Assembly: GCA_905250075.1 (NCBI GenBank)
Contig: CAJNOP010000098.1
Span: 580,757-644,756, forward strand
Reading direction: 5' to 3'
DNA from: Rotaria sp. Silwood1
Taxonomy: Eukaryota; Rotifera; Eurotatoria; Philodinida; Philodinidae
Length of the DNA: 64,000 bases
Shown here: positions 11,054 to 22,566 of the stretch, one piece after another
Layout of the letters: each line of letters starts with the position of its first letter
How positions within the stretch are numbered: position 1 is the first letter of the stretch
The notes under the pieces: model-generated
Seen by the model: the letters and a program-made list of their open reading frames with translations, nothing else
The model's database searches: none
Told to the model about the DNA's origin: nothing
Program-made: the position numbers and the translations under genes

Positions 11054-12510
11054 CTAAATAATCAAAAAAATTAGATTATTTACACATTATGCTTTATGAT
11101 AAGAAAATGGACAACATTTCTTTTTATTTTAAATTATCTTAGAAGTATTTTTTAGAACAAAATCAATTTGTTGAATTTCTAATAATTTTATGAAATAAAT
11201 TCTCTGTTGAAACCCATGTGTCTATGTTTCGGAGAATGTTACATAGATATTCAAAAGATAAAATGAAACATTGTTTTGTTTATCAAAAGATAATTCGCAG
11301 AAATAAAAAATTCTTTGTGAGATATTAGTAATTTAGAGGCATAACTCAATAGGCTGAATCACTGTTACGACCAACGCTCGCACAGTCAAACTGATCTGCC
11401 ACCATCAGTAAACATCATTACTGATAACTACAACAGCTGTATTGATCGACAAATTGACCGACATCTCTATTAACAACTTCTATAAAAAAAACAACACATT
11501 CGTTTACTCTCGACGTATGCTGAGTCCATATAAGGTCTCTATTTTGTTCCTTTTTTTTTCTTTGTCTATGACTGTATTGTTCTTCGTATACAGCCACAGG
11601 GATATATCATCGTTATACTTCGTTTTCAGATGTTTGCGTACTCTATAATTATGAAACTCGATGTAATTTAATTATTTACCTGGCATTGCTAATTAATTAA
11701 TTGATAGAATACAAATGGATAAATTTGATATATATTCGTTAGAGATATCTACAAAAGAAAAAGTTCTTTTTATTTCCGTTGTTAAATAGAAAATATTCAT
11801 CAAGCAATAAAAAACAATCCAAATTAAAAGATAATTTTTTGACAAAATTTGAATGAAACTAAATTTCGGTTGAAGAAATAACTCTTTATCTACTGGCAAA
11901 ATCAATGCTAAAAAACTCTTAATGAATAAAATATCTTTATCTCCTTATTACTGACGTCGAATCGTAATAAATTTCAATGTAAAGTATATAAATGATTATT
12001 ATATACTTTAGATATTTCAAAAAATGAGAAAAATAACTGTACTAGTAACGAATAGAATTAGATGACAAGATTTTTAGTCACCAACTTTTATCATCATTTA
12101 TTTCAAATAATTATTTGTCAATAAAGTCTTCTTACTGCTTCAGGCTGACAAAACTTCATACTCACTCCGTGGTGTTACCCACTTTCAATCATACTAATTG
12201 GTAAAGGATCTCATTACCCTTAACGAGAACCATAGTATAGTGTACAAAACAAAAAATATAAATTACAATATTAACCTGGGAAATAATATCTTTGGTACTT
12301 CTTCGGATCAATGATATCATGGTATCTACAATCTTTAATGTATTCAGCTAGTTAGACCCATCGATTTACAACAAGTTGTCAATCTGGAGACGAACGATAT
12401 TTTGAAATGGATATGTAGTTTTTCTACAGGTAAGCACATCCCATTCACTCATTGCTTTGACCCTGAAGGGATCGAAAAGAAACTTGATGATCAAAGCTAT
12501 TTTTTCTCAA
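11054..12510. other. Intergenic, no gene seen
   Basis: AT-rich DNA. Small frames at 11442-11648 and 11693-11905 look random. No repeat noticed. Confidence 0.45.
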
Positions 12511-12518
12511 TAGAAGTA

Positions 12519-12914
12519 CAAGGGGTGGTGCATTAGAATTAACATTAGCATTTATTAATACTAATTCTAATGCTTTAAGCATTAGCGTTAAAATTAAGCC
12601 TAATGCTTTAGCATTATTTTTAACACTAATACTTGGATTTGAAAAACAGTAGAAAATTGTTCTATTTTTGGGAATATGACGCATCGATGACTCATCAGTG
12701 CGGCACCAATGGGTCATACTTTCTCAAAACAGAACAATTTTCTACTGTTTTTCGAATTCAAGTATTAGTGTTATAAAAATAATGCTAATGTAATGCAAAC
12801 ACCTATGCATTACTTAACACTAATGCCAATAATGCTAAAGCATTAGGCTTAATTTTAATACTAATACTTAAAGCATTAGCATTTTTGTAATACTAATGCT
12901 AATTTACCACCCCT
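12519..12914. mobile_element. Non-autonomous hAT-like foldback element
   Basis: The left end caaggggtggtg and the right end taccacccct form short terminal inverted repeats. They are flanked by tagaagta (12511-12518) and aagaagta (12915-12922), a 7-of-8 match to an 8-base target duplication; hAT elements typically have CAGGG-type ends and 8-base duplications. The interior is palindromic: subterminal tracts of repeated taatgct/agcatta units and a central pair (aacagtagaaaattgttct near 12646 and its inverse near 12731). There is no transposase ORF. Confidence 0.65.
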
Positions 12915-13301
12915 AAGAAGTACTGGTTTATTTTATAAATAATATTTTTTTTTTTATTTTCTATAAAACTCTATTCAATTTCTATTATTTTTTCACCATT
13001 TTTAAATGAGTTATGTTCTAATTGTTTAAATCTTGTATTAATTTTTGATAAGTATTCATATGAGCGTTCCTATGAAAATAACTTATTCTATTTCTAATGA
13101 ACAAATTTAGACAATGATAAAGAAATCGTTTGTCATATATTTTTGGCAATATAAATGATTAAAAACTGATTCGATTCGTTATTTAATGATTCTTAAAATA
13201 TGTAGCATTTATTATCATTCTATTATCGCTATTATGTTTAACTTTCAAGACTTCGTGAAATATATTGACAATTTAAAAAAACATAAATAAGCAAATTTTA
13301 T

Positions 13302-13575
13302 CTATTATCAGTGATGACCAGTTTTAGCCGTGCTAAAAGGTCTCATCAGATAAATTTTGGATGTCCGGACTTGTCATCATCATAATAATAACTAAATAAA
13401 TCGTGTAGTCACTATATAAACTAATTATAGTTATATAGTATACACATATTGCACTAGATTTTGTTGTAATTACATTAAAAAAGGAACCTGTTATTATTGG
13501 TGATAAGTCCTAATATCTGAAAGTCATCTGATGAGACCTTTCAGAAAGGTGGAAACCGGTCATGACTGCTAATAG
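13302..13575. mobile_element. MITE-like inverted-repeat element
   Basis: The left arm ctattatcagtgatgacc pairs with ggtcatgactgctaatag at the right end. Inside, aaaggtctcatcagat at 13347 pairs with atctgatgagaccttt at 13526. Arms are about 75-80 bases, moderately diverged, around an AT-rich centre. There is no ORF. Confidence 0.6.
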
Positions 13576-14259
13576 ACTTTAAAAAACTAAAAATAATAAT
13601 TTTTTTTTTCATCAAAGGCTTGTGCCTTTCATTATTGCACGGTATTTCGAAATTTCATCGAATAAATAAACTTGTTTAACTGTACTACCTATAAAACTTA
13701 ATCAAATAATTTTTTTTTCAAACGATAGGGGTATTACTTTGAAGTTTTTATTTATGAGAACAAATTTTAGAAACATTGTTCTATTCAAACTTATTACTTT
13801 CAACTTAAATACAAAGATTAGTCTTTTATCGATTTCAGATAAAAAATAATACTTAGCATTGTTAGTCTTTTAATGTTTCAACTTCTTGCATTTTTTATGG
13901 CGTTTATATTGAACAGATTTATCATCATCGTTTATATGCATGTGTGTTAATATCGTACTGGAAAAAGAATTCTAACCATATCAAGTCTGATGATCACGAA
14001 GCTCATAAAATTGCTTTAACTGTTCGAAAGGTGACGAGAACCCTCGAAGACGTGAATCGATCTCATGAATTTCATGATCATTGGACTTGATACTAATAAG
14101 CTTCTTTTTGCAGTCAAATATTTCAAACAAATGCATATAAATAATAGTACTACGTTTGGCCGATATAAACGCTACAAAATACAAAAAAAGCAAGAACTTT
14201 CAGCATTAAAAGAAAAACACTACGAAGTATTTTTTCTTGAAACCGAAAAAAGACTGACA
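13576..14259. other. Intergenic, no gene seen
   Basis: AT-rich spacer between two foldback elements. The 70-codon minus frame at 13981-14193 and 83-codon plus frame at 14065-14316 have no recognisable content, and the latter runs into the next repeat. Confidence 0.4.
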
Positions 14260-15115
14260 AGGGAACGTATCCAACTGTCGGAACGCTTTCGAGCCAAGAG
14301 TGGGCTCCCCATGTGATGAAAACCGGCGGTTAACCGACGGTTAACCGGAGAGAACCGCGCTGAACCGACGATTTTTCTCGCTTTACCGGCTCTCTACCGG
14401 TTAACCGAGTTTTTTTAATGGTGAGTCGTGGTAAATCGGCGGTTTTTGTCGGTAAACCGCGGTTTATCGCTAAAACTGATCCGGTTTTTGTGACATGGAT
14501 CATCTTGTAGAGCTCAGTGAACTATGTTTACCCTGAAAAGGGTTCGGCCCATGGCCTGTTTTCGAGGAGATCAAATGTTTTTAGTATTACAGCTGGATAT
14601 TTTTATGATATCTCAACCACATTGCATCAAAATTATCTTCAATTTTGACAAAATCTTTAGCGTTTGTAGAGCTTTTAATTCTAAGAATTTTCATAAAAAA
14701 AAAAATTTTCAAAACGCTTTTATTTTGATGTAGATAGACTCAAAACACTTTAGCTGGTAAAACCCTAGAAAAACTCAAGAAATTTCTTTTTGACAACAGT
14801 GTTTGAAAATTTTTCGCTGAAATTATTTGGAGCGTTTCTCCATCAAAACAAAAGCGTCTTGAAAAATTGTTTTTATGAAAATGCTTAGAATTAAAAGCTC
14901 TACAAACGCGAAAGATTTTGTCAAAATTGGAGATCATTTTGATACAATTTGGTTGAAATATCATAAAAATATCCAGCTGTAACACTAAAAACATTCGATC
15001 TCCTCGGAAACAGGCCATGGGCTGAACTCTTCTCAGAGTAAACATAGTTCACTGAGCTGTACAAGATGAGTCCACTCTTGACTCGAAAGCGTTCCGACAG
15101 TTAGATATGTTCCCT
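14260..15115. mobile_element. Long foldback element carrying a nested insertion
   Basis: The arms are inverted copies. The left (agggaacgtatccaactgtc ... tgaactatgttta) and the right, read inverted (agggaacatatctaactgtc ... tgaactatgttta), agree over about 350 bases. The open frames of about 60-70 codons at 14524-14733 (plus) and 14740-15045 (minus) are the two mirror copies of one non-coding stretch, not genes. The left arm carries 190 extra bases (14309-14498) that the right arm lacks. Confidence 0.7.
14309..14498. mobile_element. Small GC-rich MITE nested in the foldback element
   Basis: Absent from the opposite arm of the host palindrome, which gives a built-in empty-site comparison. The ends are inverted repeats: ccatgtgatgaaaaccgg (14309-14326) and ccggtttttgtgacatgg (14481-14498). 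The interior is rich in ggttaaccg-type self-complementary units and much less AT-rich than the surroundings. It is younger than its host element. There is no ORF. Confidence 0.65.
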
Positions 15116-16321
15116 CGTGAGTTTTGTATTTTACTCGAAAGTAGCACCTATCATTTGAAAAACAATACAGTTAATTAAGTTTGATAAATAGTGAAATTAT
15201 AAGCATTTACTTTTTCGACGAAGTTTTCTAACATTGTATATTTGTCATTTTCATTGAAAATATCTACAATGAAAAAAAATTTCAGTTAAATAACGTTCAA
15301 ACAATAGTGACGTCACACAAAAACTGTTTAAAAAACTGTATTCTATTGTTTATATGGTGTAAGATGCTGTCTATTATGAAAAAAAAAACAAAAATATGAA
15401 TTTATCATTGAAATATTTCTTTCAATAGAACACTATTTTGAAATACTACAAACTCATCTATGTTATGTCCTGTTTCATCTTTGTGTTGTAATAACAGCAA
15501 CAAAAAAACTTACTCATTTCAATGTGATGAATCATGTATGAACTATAATGCCTCGAATGTACTAATTTTTTTTCAATGCTTATTTCTAGCTATACATTGT
15601 AAGCATTCTTTTATATCTGATTCGTTATTTAAGATTGATATATATGTATAGTTCGAATCAGGAACGTCTTGGTAAACAGTGAACGAGTGACAGTTCTTGT
15701 CCAGATCGACGACACCCTACATACTATCTAGTCTAACTTAAAGCACATAAAAGAGTGTGGATGTCAACATATCGTTTATCTTGAGAAGCACTAAGATATT
15801 CGCAAATAAAGAAAAACCATTCTAAAATAATAGAACAAGTTATATTTACAATTTCATCAGTCATGTTGACTACCATATCAAACACAGTTGATGTTTCCTC
15901 ACGACAACAACCAAATCATCTTGATAGCTTACTTGATTGGCGTTTAAATGTACTAATCGTATTTGTATGAAAACTGAGGATGACCTCTTTTCCATTTTTT
16001 TTAGAAATGTCTTTTGAAAAGATGCATATATTCTAATATGATAATAAAAACTTTTCGATTGTTAATACAGTTCATTCTCATCTGTAAAGAGGTTCCAAAT
16101 GTATTTTGTATAGGTCAATAATTATATGCTTTATATCGAATCTTTACCATTTATTCGTTCTGTGTTGTTGTTACACCAAAAAAACAAATGCCCATTTCTT
16201 TTTCTTCTTCACATTTGGCTTATACTATTTATGGCAAAACACATGATGAATGCTTGCTACCATTGCTTTGGCTAAGACAATCCGTGTAAGAAAATAAGAA
16301 AAACAAAATATATAATAAATC
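15116..16321. other. Intergenic upstream of Mrs2 gene
   Basis: No gene seen. A 63-codon frame at 15460-15651 has several cysteines but no signal peptide or family match. The last 100 bases before 16322 are AT-rich; no promoter motif can be assigned. Confidence 0.4.
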
Positions 16322-17581
16322 ATGCGGTTTATTTTGTCAGTACTCTCTAAGCAATTAACTGGAATTAACTTGAAAAAACCTTTATTTCAATCTATTCAAA
16401 GAAATTTTAATCATCTATTTAATTTAAATAATTGTTTATTAAATAATCGAATATCATGTCGATTTCAATCATTTGAATCAAAATCGAACGAAGATTTTAT
16501 ATCAAGTACTTCTCATCAATTAAATTGTGATATATATATATTAACTAAAGATGGTGATTTACAAGTTCATCGAGGTCCATTTGATCGTGCTCAAATATGT
16601 CAACAATATAATCTTTCACCAAGAGATTTACAAAAACTTGATACTAATCTACTTATAAATGTTCCAATAATCGATATACGTCAAAATCGATTTATTTGTT
16701 TTTCATTTCGAAGACTTCGAAGTTTAGTGGAATCTGATCGAGGTATCTATTTTGTTCCATCTGCTGATAAAGTTATTGGAGAACCTTTTGGAATAAAAGA
16801 TGCTGTTCATTGGGAACGTATTGCTCAAGCATATAATCGAAATGTCAGATATATATATGAACTTTATAATGAACGATATGTTACTTGTAATCGTACACTA
16901 AATAATAATATTGATTTAATACCATTTGAATTTCGAATAACTGAAATTAATTTAGAAACTGTTGCTCATCAATTAAAATTAAAAACAAATGAACTTTTAC
17001 ATGAATTTCAAAATGTTCGAGAACGTGCTTATTCTCGTATTACTGTGGTAAGATTACGTGAACTTGCTTTACTTAAAGAAAAAGTTGATAAATATAAACG
17101 AAATGCTGAGCTTGCACATCAATCTATTCTTGATGTTCTTGCACACGATGAAGATATGATTGGAATGTATCTTACGGATAATCGTAAACGAGATATATCA
17201 GATCATATAGAAATAGAACTATTACTTGAAGCATGTACTAAACAAATGGCTGAAGTACGTCGATCTATTTCGGATCTTTCTGATTCAGTTCATACACTTG
17301 AAAGTGCTACAGGTTTTATGCTTGATGCTGTTCGAAACGAACTTCTTGCATTTGAAATTCGTATTAATATTATAACGATGGGATTTGGAGTGGGTGCTTT
17401 CATTACAGGAATATATGGAATGAATTTATTAAATGGTTTGGAACAAAATCCATATACATTTTATATTCTTACTGGTACAACATTTTGTTTTATTAGTGGG
17501 ATCATTACCATTGGATTTTTGCGATTGCTTCGATATAGAAAAGTTCGATTACATAGATCAAATAAAATGGATATTTTTTGA
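16322..17581 (+). CDS. MRS2: Mitochondrial magnesium channel, Mrs2/CorA family
   Basis: Intronless, 419 residues, normal for Mrs2. Seen: a basic, hydroxylated N-terminus (MRFILSVLSKQLTGINLKKP) typical of mitochondrial import; a long soluble domain with a coiled-coil stretch around 215-345; then two C-terminal membrane helices (about 345-366 and 377-400) with the CorA/Mrs2 signature YGMN (Gly366-Met367-Asn368) at the end of the first, followed by LLNGLEQ, the acidic loop of the family. Known role: pentameric channel importing Mg2+ across the inner mitochondrial membrane. The basic tail after TM2 (RLLRYRKVRLHR) fits a matrix C-terminus. Codons strongly prefer A/T at third positions. Confidence 0.93.
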   Translation: MRFILSVLSKQLTGINLKKPLFQSIQRNFNHLFNLNNCLLNNRISCRFQSFESKSNEDFISSTSHQLNCDIYILTKDGDLQVHRGPFDRAQICQQYNLSPRDLQKLDTNLLINVPIIDIRQNRFICFSFRRLRSLVESDRGIYFVPSADKVIGEPFGIKDAVHWERIAQAYNRNVRYIYELYNERYVTCNRTLNNNIDLIPFEFRITEINLETVAHQLKLKTNELLHEFQNVRERAYSRITVVRLRELALLKEKVDKYKRNAELAHQSILDVLAHDEDMIGMYLTDNRKRDISDHIEIELLLEACTKQMAEVRRSISDLSDSVHTLESATGFMLDAVRNELLAFEIRINIITMGFGVGAFITGIYGMNLLNGLEQNPYTFYILTGTTFCFISGIITIGFLRLLRYRKVRLHRSNKMDIF

Positions 17582-17960
17582 ACGTATTTAAGTGAACGAT
17601 GAACAATTCGGCGAAATTTTGTTATCGAATATATTCGAAGAAAGTCTCAAGCAATATTATTGTCGAGTCAATTTTAAGTTTATTTAAATTTTTCAAAAAA
17701 AATAGTACAATAAATCTCGCGATGATTTGATTAAATATGCTTTTTTTTCATAATCTATCAAATTATTTTAACAATAAATATTTATACATTAAATAAGAAT
17801 TTTCTTTTATTATGAAATGTAAAAATATATTTTTTTCTTATCATATTCATATATCAAATGATCCATTACTTTATTTCGATGATTCTTACGTTGATAAAAC
17901 CTTTTAATTTACCTTCATGAATCTGTTCAATTTCAAATTATGTCTCAGTTGTGTTTACTA
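17582..17960. other. Mrs2 3' flank
   Basis: AT-rich spacer with possible polyadenylation signals (aataaa at 17709 and 17772). No gene. Confidence 0.4.
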
Positions 17961-18864
17961 CAGGATAGCCTAAAAGTCAGTATGAAGAAAAAAAATTGAA
18001 TATCTCCATTATGTTTTAAGCAAACGAGCTTATTTTTTTTTCAATGATAAAAGTATGTTCAAGCTTTATATCTATAAAGGCATGTCTAGAGAGACTTCGT
18101 TAAATATCAATATTAACTTCAAAAAAAGATTTACTTTTTTCACAGATAGGAAAAAACAATGTACCATGAAGAAGCACCAGTTCATCAAGATAGAATGCAA
18201 AAAATCAAGTAAACATCTGACTGAAACAAGACCTTTATTCATAAGCCTTTAATCTGATTGATTTCTTTTCCTTCTACTATAGTTCTCATTGGTAGTCTGC
18301 GCGTTATTGCTGGTCATATTTGAGTAACATCAATTTACCTTTGTTTTGTATTGTCTCCATCAATCATGTTCGTGTCTGTTCTTTTTTTATCCTACCTCTG
18401 CATCTGCCAACACGTGAGCCTTCAACTAAGGTTACACATTGAATATATGATAAAAAAAATGAGGAACAGACACGTAAAACGTCGATGGAGAAAATACAAA
18501 ACAAAGCTGGTCAGGTTTTACATAAATATGACTAACAGTATCGTGCAGACTATCCATGTGGCTGATAGTAGAGGGAAAGAAAAAACGTATGAATGAAAAT
18601 CGCGTGACAGTCAGATATTCACTTGATTATTTGCATCTTGCCTTGAAAAACTGGTTCATCTTCGTAGTATTTTTTTTCTATCGGTGAAAATTCTTTTTTG
18701 TTGAGGTAAATAATAATATTTAATAAAGAGTCTCTCTAGGCATGTCTTTATGGATTTAAAGCTTAAAGATGGTTCTATAATTAATAAAAAATGAGCTCGC
18801 TTGCTCAAGCTGTAATAGACATATGCAATCTTATTTTTGGTAAAGTGATTTTTGGGTCATTCTG
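17961..18864. mobile_element. Tc1/mariner-like foldback element, 904 bp
   Basis: Almost the whole segment is one palindrome. The left arm runs from caggatagcctaaaagtca at 17961. The right arm, read inverted, starts cagaatgacccaaaaatcac at 18864. Matching blocks continue inward (aaaggcatgtctagagagac / its inverse at 18733; tttgttttgtattgtctcc / its inverse at 18490) to a loop of about 80 bases near 18385-18460. TA lies directly outside both ends, as in the Tc1/mariner superfamily. The frames at 18055-18252 and 18351-18596 are palindrome arms, not genes. No transposase is present. Confidence 0.75.
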
Positions 18865-19098
18865 TACTATCAATGGCCTATTTCAAACGAATCAATATGA
18901 AAATTTAAGAAAAATGTCTGAGAAAAAGAATATTCCTTATTGAAGTAAATAAATACCGCTAAAACACATTTTCAACGATATCAATGTAGAAAAACTGATA
19001 ATAAGATAGTCATCTCTATTTGTCTTAAGAAGAAAAGAGACAAACTCTATGTCGATGGGCACATTTTTCTCTTTTCAATTGTGATTTAGTAAATAAAG

Positions 19099-21110
19099 AT
19101 GATATTAAGACAACTTCTACTTATTTTGACACTAGTAAATGTGTCTTATGGACTTAATAATGGTCTTGGAAAAACTCCACAAATGGGTAAAAGAAATAAA
19201 ATATTTAAACATATTGTTAAGCTAATTCATTGATTTCAGGTTGGAATAGTTGGTATAATTTTTGGTGTAATTATACAGAGAAAATGATTCAACAAACAGT
19301 CGATATAATAATAAATAGTGGTTTGGCTTCAGTTGGCTATGAATATAGTTTGTTTCGAGCATTTTCAAATATTCTCACTTGAGATTTTCTTTTTACGTGC
19401 TTTTATCTATATTTAGTCAACTTAGACGACTGTTGGCAGATAAGTCGTGATGGTAACGGTACTATTCAAGCTGATCCAAAAGTATTTCCTAGTGGCATGC
19501 CTGCTCTTATTGACTATGTTCATTCTCGTAAACTTAAATTTGGTTTATATTCAGGTATAATTATGATCTTTAAACATTTTTTTGTACAATTTTTGTTTTT
19601 TATCTCGTTTATTGATTAGATGCTGGATATAAAACATGTGCTGGTCGGCCTGGTTCTTTGGGTTACGAAAAACAAGATGCAACTACCTATGCTTCATGGG
19701 GTGTCGACTATTTAAAGTATGATAATTGCAATACAGATGGTACTAAACCAGAAGTACGCTATCCAGTTATGCGTGATGCATTAAATGCTACTGGTCGACC
19801 TATTTTTTACTCATTGTGTGGTAAATATCTTGAAAACAAAAAAAAATAAGGATAATAAAATTATTTCTTAATAACTATATTTGAATAGAATGGGGTGTTG
19901 ACACACCGGCTCTATGGGCTGCGGATGTTGGTAATAGTTGGCGAACTACCGGAGATATTTCGGATACTTGGGATTCTATGATTAGCACTATTGATACCGT
20001 AGAATAATAAATTCTATGTTGTAAAATATTTTCGATCTTATTTAGAACAATCAATTTGCTGATAAAGCAGGACCGGGTGGTTGGAATGATCCTGACAGTG
20101 AGCTTAGTTTTGAGAATCATTAGTTTTTTTTTAAAGATTTTTGGCATTCTTTTTTTTTATAGTGCTACGAATAGGCAATGGTGGTATGACAGACACGGAA
20201 TATATATCTTATTTCTCTCTTTGGGCGATTAGTAAAGCTCCACTTTTGATTGGTGGTGATGTGACAAAGATGAGTCAAGCTACTCTAAATATATATTTAA
20301 ATTCTGAAGTAATCGCTATTAATCAAGATTCTTTAGGTGTACAAGGTAAAAAAATTGTTATTTCTTCGTCCCAACTACCGAACGCGTCGAACATGGTATT
20401 TCTGAGTGATTGTTCGTCGATAAAAAACATAGAACAACGTCAAAAATGGATGTATGATCCACAAAACAGTAGAATTCTATCAAACATTGACGGAAAATGT
20501 TTAACAATTGAACAATGTGATTCTGGTGATACAAATGACCTGATCATCACTTCATGTTACATTGACAATTCAAAAGCACCATGCCAAGGTAAAAATCAAC
20601 AGTGGACAATTGACATCAACAAACAGACAATTGTTTCTCAGCTCAATGGAAAATTGTGAGTTTTATATTTTTATCTGTAGAAGAACAAGAACATATTAAA
20701 TAATTAAATTAATATTTATTTTTAGTTTGAGTGTTCACAATCAGAATAAACGTATTGTAAGTGTGTCTTCTTGTAGTCAATCAGATAGTCAAACATGGAT
20801 ATGGGATCAAACAAATGGTTTATTGAAACATACAGATAATGGTCAATGTTTAACCGTTGAACAAAGTATCGAAATATGGGCGGGTCCACTATTTGATGGA
20901 TCACAAGCTGTTTTATTGCTCAATCGCAACAGTAGTACCAGCGAAATAATCACAGTAAAATGGACTGATTTGGGTTGGCCCGCTAATCAATGGGCTCGAG
21001 TACGCGATTTATGGGCTCGAAAAGATGTCGGAATATTTTTTAGTAGTTATACATCACCAGAAATTGAACGTCATGCTGTTCAAATGCTCAAGATAACACC
21101 TATTCAGTAG
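19099..21110 (+). CDS. Alpha-galactosidase / alpha-N-acetylgalactosaminidase (GH27) with inserted beta-trefoil domain
   Basis: Eight exons (19099-19186, 19240-19347, 19417-19554, 19620-19820, 19889-19998, 20046-20097, 20163-20655, 20726-21110), all GT-AG, give 524 residues. A signal peptide ([18 protein letters not shown]) precedes KTPQMGWNSW, the classic GH27 start. YINLDDCW, nucleophile Asp146 in KYDNC, acid/base Asp201 in RTTGDIS, and WNDPDM follow. Between the barrel and the C-terminal beta domain sits an extra 120-130 residues (about 345-475) with QxW-type repeats ([29 protein letters not shown]), typical of a ricin-B-type carbohydrate-binding trefoil. The C-terminal strands resume at [16 protein letters not shown]. 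Role: release of terminal alpha-galactose, lysosomal or secreted. Which sugar is preferred cannot be read here. Confidence 0.92.
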
Positions 21111-22566
21111 AATACAAGAGATTTTTCATTTTTTCTCGTAATTAAACTTATTGAAAACAATAAAATTGGAGATAGTTATTTTTCTAACTTGCATGAAAGT
21201 GATTCTGTTTTTTTTTCATTTTATAGAGCTAATAACAACACTTACATATTCCAAATCTTCTCACTCTAGATAACCTTTGGCAAAGAAAGTTTCTCATCAT
21301 ATATAAATTGTGCGAGAATAAAAGTTTGTATTGAATGAAGCTGTATTGTTAAATTATGTGAACTGAAATGAACCCGAACACAACACTTACTTTTTGTTCA
21401 TTCTATGTCTGCAGCATTATTGTCAAATATTTGATTCACGATTTGTTGTAGTTGCTTGGATTGTAATTCATTGTATAGGAAATGTTCGGTGACAAAAAGC
21501 AATATATATATCTACCTATATATATTATACAAAATGAAAACAATTATTAGAATTTTCTATGAAAAATAATTGAATATTATCGAATCAACTGAAGTCACTA
21601 GTAATGAATTGCAGCGAAAAATGATTGATCTCGACTTTTCATAAGTTTCATCTATTTTTTTTAGATGGATCATTAAGAAATAATAATATTTTACTTTTTC
21701 TACTGTCTTCTTGTATAATCTATATCGAAGTTTTACATCAAACATTATGTTTATGTCAACTGATAACAATTAAAGAATAATTTGATGAATATTATCAAGA
21801 TAATAATCAGTTAGAAGCATTTTCTTTTCAAAATAAATATCTCATATAATTATGAATAAAAAATTTACTCAATTAACGGTATCATGACCTGTGCGAAGGG
21901 AACAGATGAGAGGAGACTCATTTTTGATCATGTTTCATAAAACACATCAACATTCATATTATTATTTGAACGTAGAACAAACAATCTCTCTGTCCATCTT
22001 AGTGCAGTTAAAAAAGATTTAATAATGTTACTATTCACAAACCTACCTATTCTTTTTAAAAGATTTAGCAAATTTTCTCAAGTTCCTATCTGTCATACTA
22101 TATGATCATTTCTTTGTTTCTTTTATATTTTGTCAATTATAGTAGTTATTAGTCTTCACAAAAAAAGATCTTTTTCAATTAAGAATCAAAAAGGCGAACT
22201 AAGGCTATTAAACATCTAATAAAATTTGATATTCGATTAACTAATATAGATTCTACATAGACTCATGCATATTTAAAAGATCGATGCATATTTTTTTGAC
22301 TTGTCTGTTAAGATTGTTTTATTGCTCATTACTTATTAGAACGAAAATGCAATTAATCCGTTTAAAGGTGATTGCATTTTCTAATAACGAATCATACGAA
22401 AATCAACTGGTTTTCTATTTAATGATTGATTATGAAGATGAAATGAGAACACAAGATATATTCATTTTAAAAAGAAACATTCTTCAATTTTCTTAATAGA
22501 GAATCTTCGAAGAGAAATGTGAATGTTTGCTTATTTCCGAGATCCTTTATGTAATTTGATGAGTTT
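21111..22566. other. Intergenic, no gene seen
   Basis: Contains a likely polyadenylation signal (aataaa at 21158) for the galactosidase gene. Small frames at 21557-21769 and 22284-22496 look random. No repeat noticed. Confidence 0.45.

Noticed and set aside
14524-15045. Two similar open frames (MFTLKRVRPMACFRGD, plus; MFTLRRVQPMACFRGD, minus) suggesting a duplicated gene.
   Set aside because: They are the two mirror arms of one foldback element. The frame has no domain and breaks at the loop, so the similarity is at DNA level.
15460-15651. Cysteine-containing 63-codon frame that might be a small secreted peptide.
   Set aside because: There is no N-terminal signal peptide and the cysteine spacing fits no family I know.
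18055-18596. Basic, hydrophobic small frames between Mrs2 and the galactosidase gene.
   Set aside because: Both lie inside the 904-bp palindrome and are explained by its arms and loop.
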